Program-made: the position numbers and the translations under genes
Source: JAAZFE01 sp034005635
GTDB lineage: Bacteria; Verrucomicrobiota; Kiritimatiellia; CAIQIC01; Lenti-01
Assembly (NCBI GenBank): GCA_034005635.1
Contig: JAVEUJ010000006.1
Coordinates: 1 to 37,996, forward strand
Direction of reading: 5' to 3'
Length of the DNA stretch: 37,996 nucleotides
Shown: positions 16,205 through 23,557 of the stretch, piece by piece
Numbering within the stretch: position 1 is the stretch's first letter
How the letters are laid out: each line of letters opens with the position of its first letter
Notes under the pieces: generated by a model
Databases searched by the model: none
Told to the model about the DNA's origin: nothing
What the model saw: only the letters and a program-made list of their open reading frames with translations

Positions 16205-16372
16205 CTACCACCCCCCTCTGGCCAGTTTCAACGCCAAAGCATACTCCGGCCACGGCCCCTTTGGTAGGAAGAATGATGACGCTTGGCAATTGGACGCCCC
16301 GAGTGCCAACGCCACAAAATCAGTTTCTTCGGGATAACGGCAGATTTGAGCTTCCCGCCCCACCGTGCTCAT
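16205..16372 (-). CDS. Possible small protein ahead of hldD (55 aa)
   Basis: A short frame reading MSTVGREAQICRYPEE and ending LKLARGGW. It starts at an ATG with AAGGA five bases upstream and stops 27 bp before hldD on the same strand. Third codon positions lean to G/C like the neighbouring genes, judged by eye. I do not recognise the sequence, and it shares space with the probable promoter of the divergent plus-strand gene at 16390. It could be a leader peptide, a real small protein or chance. Confidence 0.35.
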   Translation of the reverse strand: MSTVGREAQICRYPEETDFVALALGASNCQASSFFLPKGPWPEYALALKLARGGW

Positions 16373-16389
16373 GGCATCCTTGAACCATT

Positions 16390-18057
16390 ATGAAAAATAC
16401 CATCCAGATCACTCTCGAAAATGGGCAAACGGTCCCCTGCCCTTCCCAAACCTTGGTGGGCGAACTCCTGCAGGACACCATGGATGTCACCAGCGGCCTG
16501 CCGTACCTTGGCGCACTGGTCAATAATGAGTTGGTGACGTTCGGCTACACCCTCGACATCGATTCCCACGTCCGGTTTATCACCATGGACTGTACGCCGG
16601 GTATGCAAATCTATGTCCGATCTCTATCCTTTCTCCTCGCCAAGGCCGTCAAGGACCTCTATCCCTCCGCCCAATTTTCGGTTGAACATGCGTTGGGCCC
16701 CGGCCTCTACTGCGAATTCGAGGTGGACGGACACCGCGGGGCCACCCCGGAACAGGCAGCCGCCCTCGAAGCACATATGCGCGAATTGGTTGAGACCGAC
16801 CGACCTATCCACCGGAAGCGCATGTCCTACATCGCCGCGATCGAGATGTTCACCCGCAACGGGCAGGATGACAAAGTCTCGCTCCTGCGCTTCTCCAATA
16901 CCCCGAAAATTGTCACCTATGTCTGTGAGAACTTCTCGGACATGTCCACCGGCCCCATGACACGCTCGGCCGGCCCCCTGCGCTATTTCAACATCATCCC
17001 CTATCAAACTGGCTTCGTTCTGCAGATGCCCACGCCTGATACCGCACCCGAAATTCCTGAATTCAAACCCAGCCACGTCCTGACCGAAACATTTCAGGAA
17101 TACAATCGCTGGGGGCGCATCCTGCGTATCAATACCGTCGGGCGCCTGAACGAAATTATCGCGGCCAACGAAATCCGCGACTTCGTCAAAGTGGCCGAAG
17201 CACTCCATGAGAAGAAAATTGCCGCCATTGCCGATCAAATTGCCGCCACCCCGGCCATCAAATGGATTTTGATTGCCGGCCCTTCCTCTTCCGGCAAGAC
17301 GACTTTTGCCAAGCGCCTGGCCATCCAACTGCGGGTCAACGGGCTGCGCCCGGTCACGCTGGGGACCGACGATTATTTTGTCGACCGCAAGCACACACCC
17401 CTGACCGCCTCGGGCGAATACGACTTCGAACATCTGCACGCGGTGGATATCGCCACCCTCAACCGCGACCTCGCCGCTCTTGATGCTGGCCAGCAAATCC
17501 AACTGCCGACATTCGATTTTCTATCTGGCGCCCGCACCTACAAAGGCCGAACCATGCAGTTGGACGAGGACCAAGTCGTCGTTCTCGAGGGCATTCATTC
17601 TCTCAATCCCGAGTTGACCCCCGGACTGCCCGACCAGCGTAAATTCCACATCTATATCTCGGCGCTCACCCAGCTCAATCTCGATAATAACAACCGAATT
17701 CCCACCACGGACAACCGGCTCCTGCGTCGCCTGGTTCGTGACCACCGCTACCGCGGACATTCGGCGATGCGCACCCTCGAAATGTGGCCGAATGTCGGCC
17801 GGGGCGAACGCACCTGGATCTTCCCCTTCCAAGAAGAGGCCGACGCGGTTTTCAATTCCGCTCTCGACTACGAACTGGCCATCCTCTCTGTTCTCGCCCG
17901 TCCGCTGCTCTCCGAGATCAAACCCGACCAGCCCATCTACGCCGAAGCCCGGCGCATGTTGGAATTCCTCTCGCATTTCATCCCTCTCGCCGCGGATATC
18001 CCCCCCCCCACTTCCATCATCCGTGAATTTGTAGGCGGAGCAGACTTCGACTATTAA
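16390..18057 (+). CDS. Nucleoside kinase, uridine kinase family, with N-terminal TGS-like domain
   Basis: 555 residues. The N-terminal 200 residues resemble the TGS and second additional domains of threonyl-tRNA synthetase (ITLENGQTVPCPSQTLVGELL, LSFLLAKAVKDLYP, HALGPGLYCEFEVDG, IHRKRMSYIAAIEMF). The C-terminal half is a P-loop kinase of the uridine kinase/phosphoribulokinase family: Walker A at 297-304 (GPSSSGKT), TLGTDDYFVDRKHTP, YDFEHLHAVD, LPTFDFLSGART and VVVLEGIHSLNP. This domain order is known from many bacteria and Chlamydia-like or Thermotoga-like proteins annotated as nucleoside kinases; the true substrate is rarely tested. It is monocistronic and divergent from the hldD operon, with 212 bp between the starts. 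Confidence 0.92.
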   Translation: MKNTIQITLENGQTVPCPSQTLVGELLQDTMDVTSGLPYLGALVNNELVTFGYTLDIDSHVRFITMDCTPGMQIYVRSLSFLLAKAVKDLYPSAQFSVEHALGPGLYCEFEVDGHRGATPEQAAALEAHMRELVETDRPIHRKRMSYIAAIEMFTRNGQDDKVSLLRFSNTPKIVTYVCENFSDMSTGPMTRSAGPLRYFNIIPYQTGFVLQMPTPDTAPEIPEFKPSHVLTETFQEYNRWGRILRINTVGRLNEIIAANEIRDFVKVAEALHEKKIAAIADQIAATPAIKWILIAGPSSSGKTTFAKRLAIQLRVNGLRPVTLGTDDYFVDRKHTPLTASGEYDFEHLHAVDIATLNRDLAALDAGQQIQLPTFDFLSGARTYKGRTMQLDEDQVVVLEGIHSLNPELTPGLPDQRKFHIYISALTQLNLDNNNRIPTTDNRLLRRLVRDHRYRGHSAMRTLEMWPNVGRGERTWIFPFQEEADAVFNSALDYELAILSVLARPLLSEIKPDQPIYAEARRMLEFLSHFIPLAADIPPPTSIIREFVGGADFDY

Positions 18058-18108
18058 TCGGCATCATTCCGACTATAATTCGTCTCCATTTTCCGCTACC
18101 CCTCCAAC

Positions 18109-18150
18109 CCTCAAAATTATCGGAGTTTATAAAGTCCGATAATTATGAGG
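18109..18150. repeat. AT-rich palindrome, copy A
   Basis: A near-perfect 42-nt inverted repeat whose inner part reads ATCGGA-GTTTATAAAG-TCCGAT, with one mismatch at the centre and one in the outer CCTCA/TGAGG arms. It is a direct repeat of copy B 166 bp downstream (most of about 38 positions identical). Confidence 0.85.
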
Positions 18151-18275
18151 TGCAACTTATAATTCTGACAGTCGCAGCTTCCATGCCATTATATCCACCC
18201 CTGTTTGGATATTATCTTATTTCTACAACCCTGTTCATGCCCCAATTAACTTCGCCGAAGCCTATAGAAAATAAA

Positions 18276-18313
18276 CTCAAAAACATCGGACTTTATAAAG
18301 TCCGATAATTTTG
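18276..18313. repeat. AT-rich palindrome, copy B (possible terminator)
   Basis: The core 18285-18306 is a perfect 22-bp palindrome (ATCGGACTTTA and its complement). On the minus strand, reading from the glycosyltransferase stop at 18338, the stem is followed by GTTTTTGAGTTT, so it could terminate that gene. On the plus strand it is followed by AATTTT. Confidence 0.75.
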
Positions 18314-18337
18314 GTGGCCACCAGGTGCTATTCGTCG

Positions 18338-19423
18338 TCAGCCCATATCCGCCAGCAGGTCGGCCGCCAACTCGGCGCCGCCCCCGGACAATACGTCTGG
18401 CGGCGAGGGGGCTGCGTCAAGCGCCTCCAACGCGGCGGCCAGTCGTCCGGCATAGAGATCAACGGCTGGGATGTGGCTGTTTTTTAGGTAGCGCTTCAGC
18501 TCACGCTCCAGCAGAGGGTATTCAATGAAGTCTTCGCGCTCCGCATAAATCATCGGTTTGGCATTGGCTACGCAGTCGCTCAGGATGCCATATCCCGGCT
18601 TGGTTACTACGGCATCCACGCTGGCCAGCACATCGGAAAAACTAACCTGTTCGCGATCCACCGCATGGATGCTATGGCAACCCGGCCAGTCCAGCGGTTT
18701 CACCACAAAGAATTCGCAGGCCGTCAACGTTTCTATTTCGCGCAGCGCGGATGGGCTCCAATCTAGAGTTGTAAACGACAGCAGCACCCAGCGCTTGGCG
18801 GCATCGGCCCCCGTTGCCGCAGCCAATTCCAGCCGCCGATCGCGTCCCGGCTTCGCCAGCAGCGGGATATCCACGTGCCTAGCAAAAATGGGCATCGGGG
18901 GTGAGAAAGGCAGCTTCAACAGCAACTGTGCCTGCTGGTAGCCCTCTTCGAACAAGTCAATCACCTGCCGCCAGCGCCGATCGTGCGTCATGAAGGGTGA
19001 ATATATCCAGTCCCACGAAAAATTGCCCACGGCCACAGCTGGCCGCCCTATTGCAACAGCGGCCTCGATCGGAATGGAAGGAATATCGGCTACGACCAAA
19101 TCCACCTTTGCCTCGCGCAGGAATTCTACTTCGCTGCGCACCAGTTTGGGGCGCTGCTCCACCAACTCCAGCGCCGCATCCAAGGTAGCAGCCACATCCA
19201 CGCGGATTGAATCTTTTTGGACCATGCCGACATCAAAGGCTCCCGGGCGCACCGTCAGGTGGCCGTTCGTGTTCTGCAGCCGGCTGCGCAGGAATGACTC
19301 GGCCAAGTCTGTTGTCACCGTCACTTGAACATCCGGATGGCGCGCCAGCAGCGCGGCCAGAATGTCACACGAGCGGACTCCGTGACCGTAGCCATGCGCT
19401 GTAATGTAGTAGGCAATATGCAT
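18338..19423 (-). CDS. Glycosyltransferase, MurG/GT28-like (arabinokinase N-domain type)
   Basis: 361 residues. The N-terminus MHIAYYITAHGYGHGVRS is the glycine-rich acceptor loop seen in GT28/MurG-like enzymes and in the N-terminal glycosyltransferase domain of L-arabinokinase. The C-terminal half shows RWVLLSFTTLDW (start of the donor domain) and SVDAVVTKPGYGILSDCVANAKPMIYAEREDFIEYPLLE, the nucleotide-sugar binding site. It lacks a membrane span and is probably cytoplasmic or peripheral. Donor and acceptor sugars cannot be told. Unlike the arabinokinase proteins it has no GHMP kinase part; no kinase of that type is in the window. The gene stands alone, divergent from sppA. Confidence 0.85.
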   Translation of the reverse strand: MHIAYYITAHGYGHGVRSCDILAALLARHPDVQVTVTTDLAESFLRSRLQNTNGHLTVRPGAFDVGMVQKDSIRVDVAATLDAALELVEQRPKLVRSEVEFLREAKVDLVVADIPSIPIEAAVAIGRPAVAVGNFSWDWIYSPFMTHDRRWRQVIDLFEEGYQQAQLLLKLPFSPPMPIFARHVDIPLLAKPGRDRRLELAAATGADAAKRWVLLSFTTLDWSPSALREIETLTACEFFVVKPLDWPGCHSIHAVDREQVSFSDVLASVDAVVTKPGYGILSDCVANAKPMIYAEREDFIEYPLLERELKRYLKNSHIPAVDLYAGRLAAALEALDAAPSPPDVLSGGGAELAADLLADMG

Positions 19424-19539
19424 GTTGGGCCTACCCTACCCTCCCAAACGCGTTCCTTGAATCAGAAAGTACGGTTTTGATTCCATCGTCCCGTCCCCAT
19501 TTGGTAGAGTGTGGCGTTGTCATGAAACAAGGAACCGCC

Positions 19540-20550
19540 ATGAATACCACCCGCTCCACCTGCCGTCACTGGCCTTTCTGGGCCGTCATCTTGGCCCTGG
19601 CCGCTGTCTTGGGCCTCAGCCTGTTGATCAATCTTGCGGCAGTGGGTGTCCTGACAGACTCCGCAGGATCTATGAAAACGGGCCAAGGCGAAGATGAATT
19701 CCCGTCGTTTGCTGAAAGCCATTCCTGGGGCAGCGGCACCACCAAAGTGGTGCGCATCGCCTTCAACGGCGTCATGACCCGCCATTTGGATGGGGGATTT
19801 TTCGGCAGCATTGATCCAGTCGAATCCACCCTCCGTCAAATTCGAGCCGCGCGCCAAGACGAGGCCGTTGCCGGTATTTTGCTCGAAATCGATTCGCCGG
19901 GTGGTGAGGTGACCTCCGCGGATGAAATCCACCGGGAACTCATGCAATTTAAGGAGAGCCGCGACGGGCGTGTTATTACGGCTCTCGTGCACGACATGGC
20001 CGCATCGGGTGGCCTCTACATCGCCCTGCCTGCCGACCGCATCGTCGCCCAACCCACGGCGCTGGTTGGCTCGATTGGCGTTATACTGCAAACGATCAAC
20101 ATCCAGGGCCTCGGTGAAAAGCTTGGGGTGACCGACACCACCATCAAGTCCGGACGCAACAAAGATATGTTGAACCCGTTCCGTGCCGTAGACCCCGAGC
20201 AGATCAAGCTCTTGCAACTCTCCATCGATGCCATGCATGACCGCTTTGTTGACCTGGTTGCCCAAGGACGGAACTTGTCCCTCAAGAAAGTCCGCGCCCT
20301 AGCGGATGGTCGCATCTTCACGGCCAAGGAAGCCCTGGATAATCATCTCATCGATGCCATTGGCTACTGGGATGAGGCGATTGAAGAAATGAGCAAGCTC
20401 CTCGGTGTGGACAGCATCCAAGTGGTGACCTATAGCGATGAAACGGGCCTATTTCAGCGTCTTTTCGGCGTTCATTCGCCCATGCCCAACCTGCAATCGC
20501 TGTTCTCTGCCGCCACCACGCCCCGCCGCCTCTTTCTCTGGCGGCCCTAG
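19540..20550 (+). CDS. sppA: Signal peptide peptidase SppA, short type
   Basis: 336 residues from the ATG at 19540, which has AAGGA seven bases upstream; an ATG at 19522 and the frame start at 19477 lack such a site. One membrane helix (about residues 12-38, WAVILALAAVLGLSLLINLAAVGVL) anchors the serine protease domain outside the cytoplasm. ILLEIDSPGGEVTSADEI and DMAASGGLYIALPAD hold the active site: S156 is the nucleophile and K208 (GRNKDM) the probable general base, 52 residues apart as in Bacillus SppA. VGSIGVI is also conserved. SppA degrades leftover signal peptides and membrane fragments. It lies 80 bp upstream of the parE-like gene. Confidence 0.94.
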   Translation: MNTTRSTCRHWPFWAVILALAAVLGLSLLINLAAVGVLTDSAGSMKTGQGEDEFPSFAESHSWGSGTTKVVRIAFNGVMTRHLDGGFFGSIDPVESTLRQIRAARQDEAVAGILLEIDSPGGEVTSADEIHRELMQFKESRDGRVITALVHDMAASGGLYIALPADRIVAQPTALVGSIGVILQTINIQGLGEKLGVTDTTIKSGRNKDMLNPFRAVDPEQIKLLQLSIDAMHDRFVDLVAQGRNLSLKKVRALADGRIFTAKEALDNHLIDAIGYWDEAIEEMSKLLGVDSIQVVTYSDETGLFQRLFGVHSPMPNLQSLFSAATTPRRLFLWRP

Positions 20551-20630
20551 CCCAAACGTACTCGCCGGAATGCGGTTGCGATTGCGTTTCCACCCCGAAT
20601 TTGGTTTCATGTCCCGTTGAGTATTTTCCC

Positions 20631-22445
20631 ATGGCCAAACCCCTCCACACCTACGACGAAAGCAAGATCCAGACGCTATCCGCGCTGGAACACATCCGCA
20701 AGCGCACCGGTATGTACATCGGGCGCGTGGGCGATGGGACGCAGTATGATGACGGCATCTATGTCTTGCTCAAGGAAGTGATCGACAACGCCGTTGACGA
20801 ATTCATCATGGGCTATGGCAAGCAAGTTGCTATTTCCATCGAAGGGACCACGGTCCGAGTGCGCGACTACGGGCGCGGCATTCCTCTCGGCAAAGTCGTG
20901 GATTGTGTTTCCCGCATCAATACCGGGGCGAAATACAATGACGATGTCTTCCAGTTTTCCGTCGGACTCAACGGGGTCGGCACCAAGGCCGTCAATGCCC
21001 TCTCCTCCGACTTCCTCGTTCAATCATACCGCGACGGGCGTTATGCCGGTGCGCGCTTCGAGCGGGGCGAACTTGTTAAAACACTCTCGGGCAAATGTGA
21101 CGGCGAACCCAATGGCACCCTGATCGAATTCGAACCCGACCCGGACATCTTCGGCCGCTTCACCTATCTCGATGACTTGGTGGCCCGCCGTCTGCGCCTC
21201 TATGCCTGCCTCCACGCGGGCTTAATTCTCAATTGCAACGGCACTGAAATTGTGTCCGAAAATGGTTTGACCGATCTGATTCTGGAGGAAGTCGGCGACG
21301 AAGCCGTCTACGGCCCCCTACATCATTATTCCCCCATGCTCGAAATCGCGTTCACTCACACCCAGCGCTTCAACGAAACTTTCTTTTCGTTCGTTAACGG
21401 GCAATTCACCGTCGATGGCGGCACTCATCTTTCCGCCTTCCGCGAAGGCTTCCTCAAGGGAGTCAACGAATTTGCCAAAGCCCGTTTCGATGGCGACGAT
21501 GTGCGCGAATCCATGGTGGGGGCCATCGCCATTCGCCTCAAGGATCCCGTGTTTGAGTCGCAGACCAAAAACAAACTGGGTAATACGGAAATCCGTTCTG
21601 ACCTCGTCGCGCAGATCCGCGATATCGTTGCCGATTTGCTGCATCGCAATCCGGACGACGCCGAGGTGCTCGTCAAAAAAATCGAAGAAACTCGCAATCT
21701 ACGCAAAGAGTTGCAGACGGTCAAAAAGCATGCGCGCGAACGGTCCAAGGCGGTCAGCATTCGCATTCCCCAGCTCAAGGATTGCAAGCGCCATCTCGAC
21801 CCCCGCCGCAAACGCGGCCTCGATAGCATGCTGTTCATCACGGAAGGCCTGTCGGCCGCCGGTTCGATTACCTCCTGCCGCGATGTGATGACGCAAGCGG
21901 TATTCACCCTGCGCGGCAAACCGCTGAACGTGGCCGAGCTGAACCGCGATGCCATCTACACCAATGAGGAACTCTACAATCTCATGCGTGCGCTCAACAT
22001 CGAAGAATCGCTCATTGGCCTGCGCTTCCAAAAGATCATTATGGCGACCGATGCCGACGTAGACGGGCTGCATATTCGCAACCTGCTGCTGACTTTCTTC
22101 CTGCGCTTCTTCGAACCCATGGTGCTGGCGGGACATCTCCATATTCTGGAAACGCCGCTGTTCCGGGTGCGTAACAAAAAAGAAACTCGCTATTGCTACT
22201 CTGAGGCCGAGCGCGATGCCGCTATGTCGGCCCTGCGCGGTCCTGAGGTTACTCGATTCAAGGGACTCGGCGAAATCTCCCCCCATGAATTCAAAAATTT
22301 CATTGGCCCCCAGATGCGCCTGACCCCGGTCGAGGTGGCCCTCGAACACAAAATCCCCAATCTGCTGCGCTTCTATATGGGACGCAATACGCCCGAGCGC
22401 CGCCAGTTCATCATGGAACATCTACGCATCGCCGCCGAGGCGTGA
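20631..22445 (+). CDS. parE: DNA topoisomerase IV subunit B-like (type IIA, ParE)
   Basis: 604 residues. The ATPase half is complete: EVIDNAVDEFI (catalytic Glu), VRDYGRGIP, GLNGVGTKAVNALS and the ESQTKNKLGN loop. The TOPRIM half has E405 in TEGLSAAGSI and the metal-binding TDADVDG (D474, D476, D478). The wording of these motifs resembles the ParE proteins of Bacteroidetes more than GyrB. Oddly, the usual EGDSA reads EGLSA (L407 in place of Asp), while the catalytic Glu remains. The ATG at 20631 lies at the conserved start; the frame is open ten codons further upstream. No parC follows within the window: the downstream kilobase is mostly non-coding, so the A subunit must be elsewhere. Confidence 0.93.
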   Translation: MAKPLHTYDESKIQTLSALEHIRKRTGMYIGRVGDGTQYDDGIYVLLKEVIDNAVDEFIMGYGKQVAISIEGTTVRVRDYGRGIPLGKVVDCVSRINTGAKYNDDVFQFSVGLNGVGTKAVNALSSDFLVQSYRDGRYAGARFERGELVKTLSGKCDGEPNGTLIEFEPDPDIFGRFTYLDDLVARRLRLYACLHAGLILNCNGTEIVSENGLTDLILEEVGDEAVYGPLHHYSPMLEIAFTHTQRFNETFFSFVNGQFTVDGGTHLSAFREGFLKGVNEFAKARFDGDDVRESMVGAIAIRLKDPVFESQTKNKLGNTEIRSDLVAQIRDIVADLLHRNPDDAEVLVKKIEETRNLRKELQTVKKHARERSKAVSIRIPQLKDCKRHLDPRRKRGLDSMLFITEGLSAAGSITSCRDVMTQAVFTLRGKPLNVAELNRDAIYTNEELYNLMRALNIEESLIGLRFQKIIMATDADVDGLHIRNLLLTFFLRFFEPMVLAGHLHILETPLFRVRNKKETRYCYSEAERDAAMSALRGPEVTRFKGLGEISPHEFKNFIGPQMRLTPVEVALEHKIPNLLRFYMGRNTPERRQFIMEHLRIAAEA

Positions 22446-22828
22446 TGGTGGGTTGATGGTTGTTGGTCGTTGGTCGAGAAATCCGAAGTGGACTGTTTCC
22501 TTCCGTAGCACAAGGCTCCTGTCGCGTGTATTCCCCAAACGTTGAAAAGAGCCCCGCGCTACTCCAACAGCCACTCATTTCTCCCGTCCCCTGTAGCTGC
22601 GCTCGTTAAGCGCGGCCTCCGATCCAACGCGCCCAGCGGGCGCATCTACAACGATCCTTTCCTCCAAATGGCGCTCCCCTTGGCACCTTTGCGGCTTGGC
22701 GTGAGACCGGCTGTTTCCCCTCCCCCTTTCTTGCTTTTCTGACTTCCAGATTGTTCCTGCGGCTGTTACCATCCAACTGAATTGGTGAGCGCCGCCTTGG
22801 CGGGCAGTAAAAGAAAGGGATATACATC
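22446..22828. other. Non-coding region with phrase-like repeats
   Basis: 383 bp. It begins with a 7-nt period stretch (TGTTGGT, CGTTGGT) at about 22446-22475, then carries a palindromic element at 22592-22650. At 22686-22713 it carries a copy of a sequence also found at 31315-31350 (CTTTGCG...CTTGGCGTGA(G/A)ACCGGCTG). The frames here are repeat-derived and not called. Confidence 0.6.
22592..22650. repeat. Dumbbell-shaped inverted repeat
   Basis: Outer arms TGTAGCTGCGC and GCGCATCTACA (10 of 11 pair) enclose two small hairpins, GCGCT-cgtta-AGCGC and GCGCCC-agc-GGGCGC. The right half (GCGCCCAGCGGGCGC followed by CTACA) recurs at 31014-31034, so this is a dispersed element. Confidence 0.75.
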
Positions 22829-23053
22829 ATGGCCGTTGGGTGGACTCGCGATGGGGCCGTGCAGGACCAGATCGACGCCACCGTCGATTCGGCGGTCCAA
22901 TTGGCCAGAAGCCGATTGCCGAAAGGCAAGAGCTTGACGCACTGTGTGCGGTGTCGCGCGGCCATTCCTGACGCGCGGCGCACCGCCATCCCTGGGGTTC
23001 GACACTGTGTCAGGTGTCAGTTCAAACTCGAGCAAACGTCTGGGAACACTTAG
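22829..23053 (+). CDS. DksA/TraR-type zinc-finger protein (YbiI-like)
   Basis: 74 residues. The sequence matches the small YbiI/TraR group: MAVGWTRDGAVQDQIDATVDSAVQLARSRL as the coiled helix, then a four-Cys zinc finger, C39-x2-C42 and C60-x2-C63, around AIPDARRTAIPGVRHC. Large DksA proteins bind RNA polymerase through its secondary channel; the small members have poorly known roles. AAAGGG lies about 9 bases before the ATG. The gene sits alone in a repeat-rich region downstream of parE. The helical part is shorter than in DksA and lacks its acidic Dxx(D)A tip, so a DksA-like effect on transcription is not assured. Confidence 0.88.
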   Translation: MAVGWTRDGAVQDQIDATVDSAVQLARSRLPKGKSLTHCVRCRAAIPDARRTAIPGVRHCVRCQFKLEQTSGNT

Positions 23054-23094
23054 ACGCCACCATCCATCCGCAACGACGGTAGCGGGGGCTGGTC

Positions 23095-23230
23095 TTTCCA
23101 CGCTATGGAAAACTTCTGCGCCATTCTTCCACGCTATGGAAGATTTTAGAGCGGTTTTTCCACGCTATGGAAACTATTTCAGAGATTTTTCCATGCTATG
23201 GTCCCGCGCCTGCGGGATCCACAGTGTGGA
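23095..23230. repeat. Array of five phased palindromes (TTCCACGCTATGGAA)
   Basis: Copies centre on the five bases at 23101, 23132, 23163, 23194 and 23222. The first three have identical cores (CCA-CGCTA-TGG with 6-7 bp arms), the fourth has TGCTA and a shortened right arm, and the fifth reads CCA-CAGTG-TGG. Spacing is exactly 31, 31 and 31 bp, then 28. The sequences between are unrelated. Confidence 0.9.
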
Positions 23231-23259
23231 AAACTCAGCCTGCCGCACAAACTTGAGCC

Positions 23260-23358
23260 CCGCAGGTGGGTCTTGCAACCACCCGCCGGGAGGAAAGCAG
23301 CCTCTGGCGATCTCAGAATGTCCGGGCGTAGAGTTTGCCGGAACGGGGCAATTGGACA
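23260..23358 (+). repeat. 99-bp direct repeat left of scaffold gap
   Basis: Identical over 99 bp to 23459-23557 on the other side of the Ns. It most likely represents the same contig-end sequence written twice. Confidence 0.95.
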
Positions 23359-23458
23359 NNNNNNNNNNNNNNNNNNNNNNNNNNNNNNNNNNNNNNNNNN
23401 NNNNNNNNNNNNNNNNNNNNNNNNNNNNNNNNNNNNNNNNNNNNNNNNNNNNNNNNNN
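23359..23458. other. Scaffold gap of 100 N
   Basis: Exactly 100 unknown bases, the conventional placeholder for a gap of unknown size. The identical 99-bp flanks suggest that the true gap may be nil. Confidence 0.98.
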
Positions 23459-23557
23459 CCGCAGGTGGGTCTTGCAACCACCCGCCGGGAGGAAAGCAGC
23501 CTCTGGCGATCTCAGAATGTCCGGGCGTAGAGTTTGCCGGAACGGGGCAATTGGACA
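23459..23557 (+). repeat. 99-bp direct repeat right of scaffold gap
   Basis: Second copy of the 99-bp sequence. It includes the last codons and stop of the minus-strand gene ending at 23512. Confidence 0.95.

Larger units (their letters stand above)
18058..18337. other. AT-rich convergent intergenic region
   Basis: 280 bp between two convergent genes, markedly richer in A and T than its surroundings. It contains two related palindromes (listed separately) and, between them, a smaller hairpin (ATATCC / GGATAT around 18190-18212). No open frame of note. It probably works as a two-way terminator or is the remnant of a small mobile element. Confidence 0.6.
23054..23511. other. Non-coding region with palindrome array and scaffold gap
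   Basis: 458 bp as given. It holds the phased palindromes at 23095-23230, the left 99-bp copy, 100 Ns and most of the right 99-bp copy. The open frames that run across the Ns are artefacts. The stop of the minus-strand gene at 23512 lies within the right copy. Confidence 0.8.

Noticed and set aside
23095..23230. CRISPR array
   Set aside because: Repeats are 15-19 bp palindromes with spacers of about 15 bp, too short for CRISPR, and no cas genes are in the window.
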